A stretch of 32,943 nt of DNA, from positions 1-32,943 of the forward strand of contig JAZBOS010000143.1 in NCBI GenBank assembly GCA_036351255.1, read 5' to 3'. The position numbers and the translations under genes are program-made. This DNA comes from Bacteroides sp. Lineage in GTDB: Bacteria > Bacteroidota > Bacteroidia > Bacteroidales > UBA7960. Under the pieces are notes generated by a model that was given only the letters and a program-made list of their open reading frames with translations, had not been told where the DNA came from and did no database searches. Shown in pieces: positions 32,031-32,943 of this stretch; positions within the stretch are counted from its first letter, which is position 1; each line of letters starts with the position of its first letter.

Positions 32031-32943
32031 CTATTTGGCAATTTGTAATCTTTGGGTAGATATCCCATTGGAGGTCAGGACCTGAACGAAATAAATTCCA
32101 TTTTCAAATCCAGAAACATTCATCGTGAAACGATCACTCTCTACTTCAGTCATATAGATCACTTTACCCAGCATGTCAAACATCCGGATCTCACGGATCT
32201 CCTGGTCGGAAACGATGTTCAGCATTTGGCGGGCAGGGTTCGGATAGATATTTAGCTGAGCCTGGGAAATGATATCGTTAACACTGGTAGGATCGGATGT
32301 GTAGCCAAACCAGTCGTTGATCACCATATCACCTTCTACGGTAACCATGCGGTCATCGCCACCTTGCCATTCACCACCGTCCCATCCGGCATTCAGGAAA
32401 TACTTATAGGCATATTCACCAGCAGCCAGATCGACAGTTTTTGTCCATACCATTGAGTCATCCACGCGGGTCATGGTCTGGTTGTCAGGGTCGGTTCCGG
32501 GTTCTGCCCAGCCAAACAAAGAACCGGTCAGATAAACAACATCACTTTCAGGGTCAAATTCTTCAGCATAGGTCATGTCGACGTTAAAGGTCACTTCAAA
32601 AGTTTCAACGTAGACCGGCAGGGCGATCAGATCACCACCGCTGGCAAGGGCTACAAAAAGACCAAAAGCATCACCGTCGCTGTTGTTGGCAGGGTTCAGG
32701 AAGCCAGAGGCTACGACTGTAAGGGCGGCGCCTTCAAGGCCAAGGGTGGCAAGGGGTGCGCTGTAAGCCACAACGGTGGTCTCACCATCGGCGGTACGCA
32801 CTTCCAAAACATAGTCGGCTGTGGGCAATTCAAGGTATCCGGCAAAGTCACCATAGGTGAAATCGCTGATGATCTGTCCGGCGCCAACGCCAGTCTCCCA
32901 TACGCTTACTGTGGGCGCATCGGTCGAGCCGTGGAAAGCCAGA
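32031..32943 (-). CDS. Secreted protein with DUF4397-like domain, carbohydrate-binding-like domain and T9SS sorting domain (5' truncated by window)
   Basis: The frame is open to the window edge, so only the last ~303 residues are present. The visible start, LAFHGSTDAPTVSVWETG followed by YGDFAGYLELPTADYVLEVR, fits a DUF4397-type beta domain (VHGSPDAPxVDV pattern). Next is a beta-sandwich with VYLTGSLFGWAEPG, MVWTKTVDLAAGEYAYKYFLN and DGGEWQGGDDR, resembling starch/glycogen-binding Ig-like modules; that resemblance is moderate. The last ~75 residues are a type A T9SS sorting domain (LNIYPNPARQMLNI, IRMFDMLGKVIY, FENGIYFVQVLTSNG, ending RLQIAK). The protein should therefore be exported by T9SS and processed by PorU, encoded in this window. 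Cargo function is unknown. Confidence 0.85.
   Translation of the reverse strand, partial: LAFHGSTDAPTVSVWETGVGAGQIISDFTYGDFAGYLELPTADYVLEVRTADGETTVVAYSAPLATLGLEGAALTVVASGFLNPANNSDGDAFGLFVALASGGDLIALPVYVETFEVTFNVDMTYAEEFDPESDVVYLTGSLFGWAEPGTDPDNQTMTRVDDSMVWTKTVDLAAGEYAYKYFLNAGWDGGEWQGGDDRMVTVEGDMVINDWFGYTSDPTSVNDIISQAQLNIYPNPARQMLNIVSDQEIREIRMFDMLGKVIYMTEVESDRFTMNVSGFENGIYFVQVLTSNGISTQRLQIAK

Overview
The window looks like the chromosome of a Bacteroidota bacterium, probably a marine or anaerobic Bacteroidales/Marinilabiliales-type lineage; genus is not determinable from the sequence alone. The evidence is three kinds. It carries type IX secretion (T9SS) genes found only in this phylum (PorV, PorU, PorP/SprF family, GldJ) and a protein ending in a T9SS sorting domain. 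Several intergenic regions carry the Bacteroidota -7 promoter motif TAnnTTTG. Shine-Dalgarno sequences are mostly absent. No rRNA, tRNA, phage, insertion sequence or CRISPR array was seen.

Layout. 1-4.7 kb: the end of ftsK, then lolA (+), converging on a LysM/periplasmic-binding-fold protein and guaA (-). 4.8-6.6 kb (+): a YggS-type PLP protein, a P-loop nucleotide-kinase-like protein and a dCMP deaminase. 6.6-10.6 kb (-): recQ, a membrane-anchored OmpH/Skp-like protein and an exported isoaspartyl peptidase/asparaginase. 10.8-12.9 kb (+): kdsD, a small AhpD/CMD-family protein and lptB, which supply Kdo and the ATPase for LPS export. 12.9-18.8 kb (-): porU and porV (T9SS sortase and shuttle) and ispF. 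19.0-22.9 kb (+): a porP/sprF-family gene, gldJ, a strong terminator and murF. 23.0-28.3 kb (+): a compact operon of a sodium:solute symporter, a class III CoA-transferase and a two-polypeptide 2-oxoacid:ferredoxin oxidoreductase (alpha, and a beta-gamma fusion). 28.4-30.2 kb (-): a uridine-phosphorylase-like enzyme and a SirB1/transglutaminase-like protein. 30.3-31.6 kb (+): cinA. 31.6-32.0 kb: a gene-free stretch with two striking long palindromes and a terminator. 32.0 kb to the end (-): the 3' part of a secreted T9SS cargo protein.

How the genes fit together. Much of the window serves the cell envelope: LolA, KdsD, LptB, MurF, the OmpH-like protein, the LysM protein and the T9SS set, with the last gene encoding a likely T9SS substrate. 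The rest is nucleotide metabolism (GuaA, dCMP deaminase, phosphorylase, CinA) and DNA maintenance (FtsK, RecQ).

Most worth following up. (1) The symporter / CoA-transferase / ferredoxin oxidoreductase operon reads as a self-contained pathway that imports an organic acid, activates it to a CoA thioester and interconverts it with a 2-oxoacid. (2) The two palindromes at 31666-31728 and 31815-31880 share an 11-bp repeat-unit architecture but differ in the bases of the unit, with pairing preserved.
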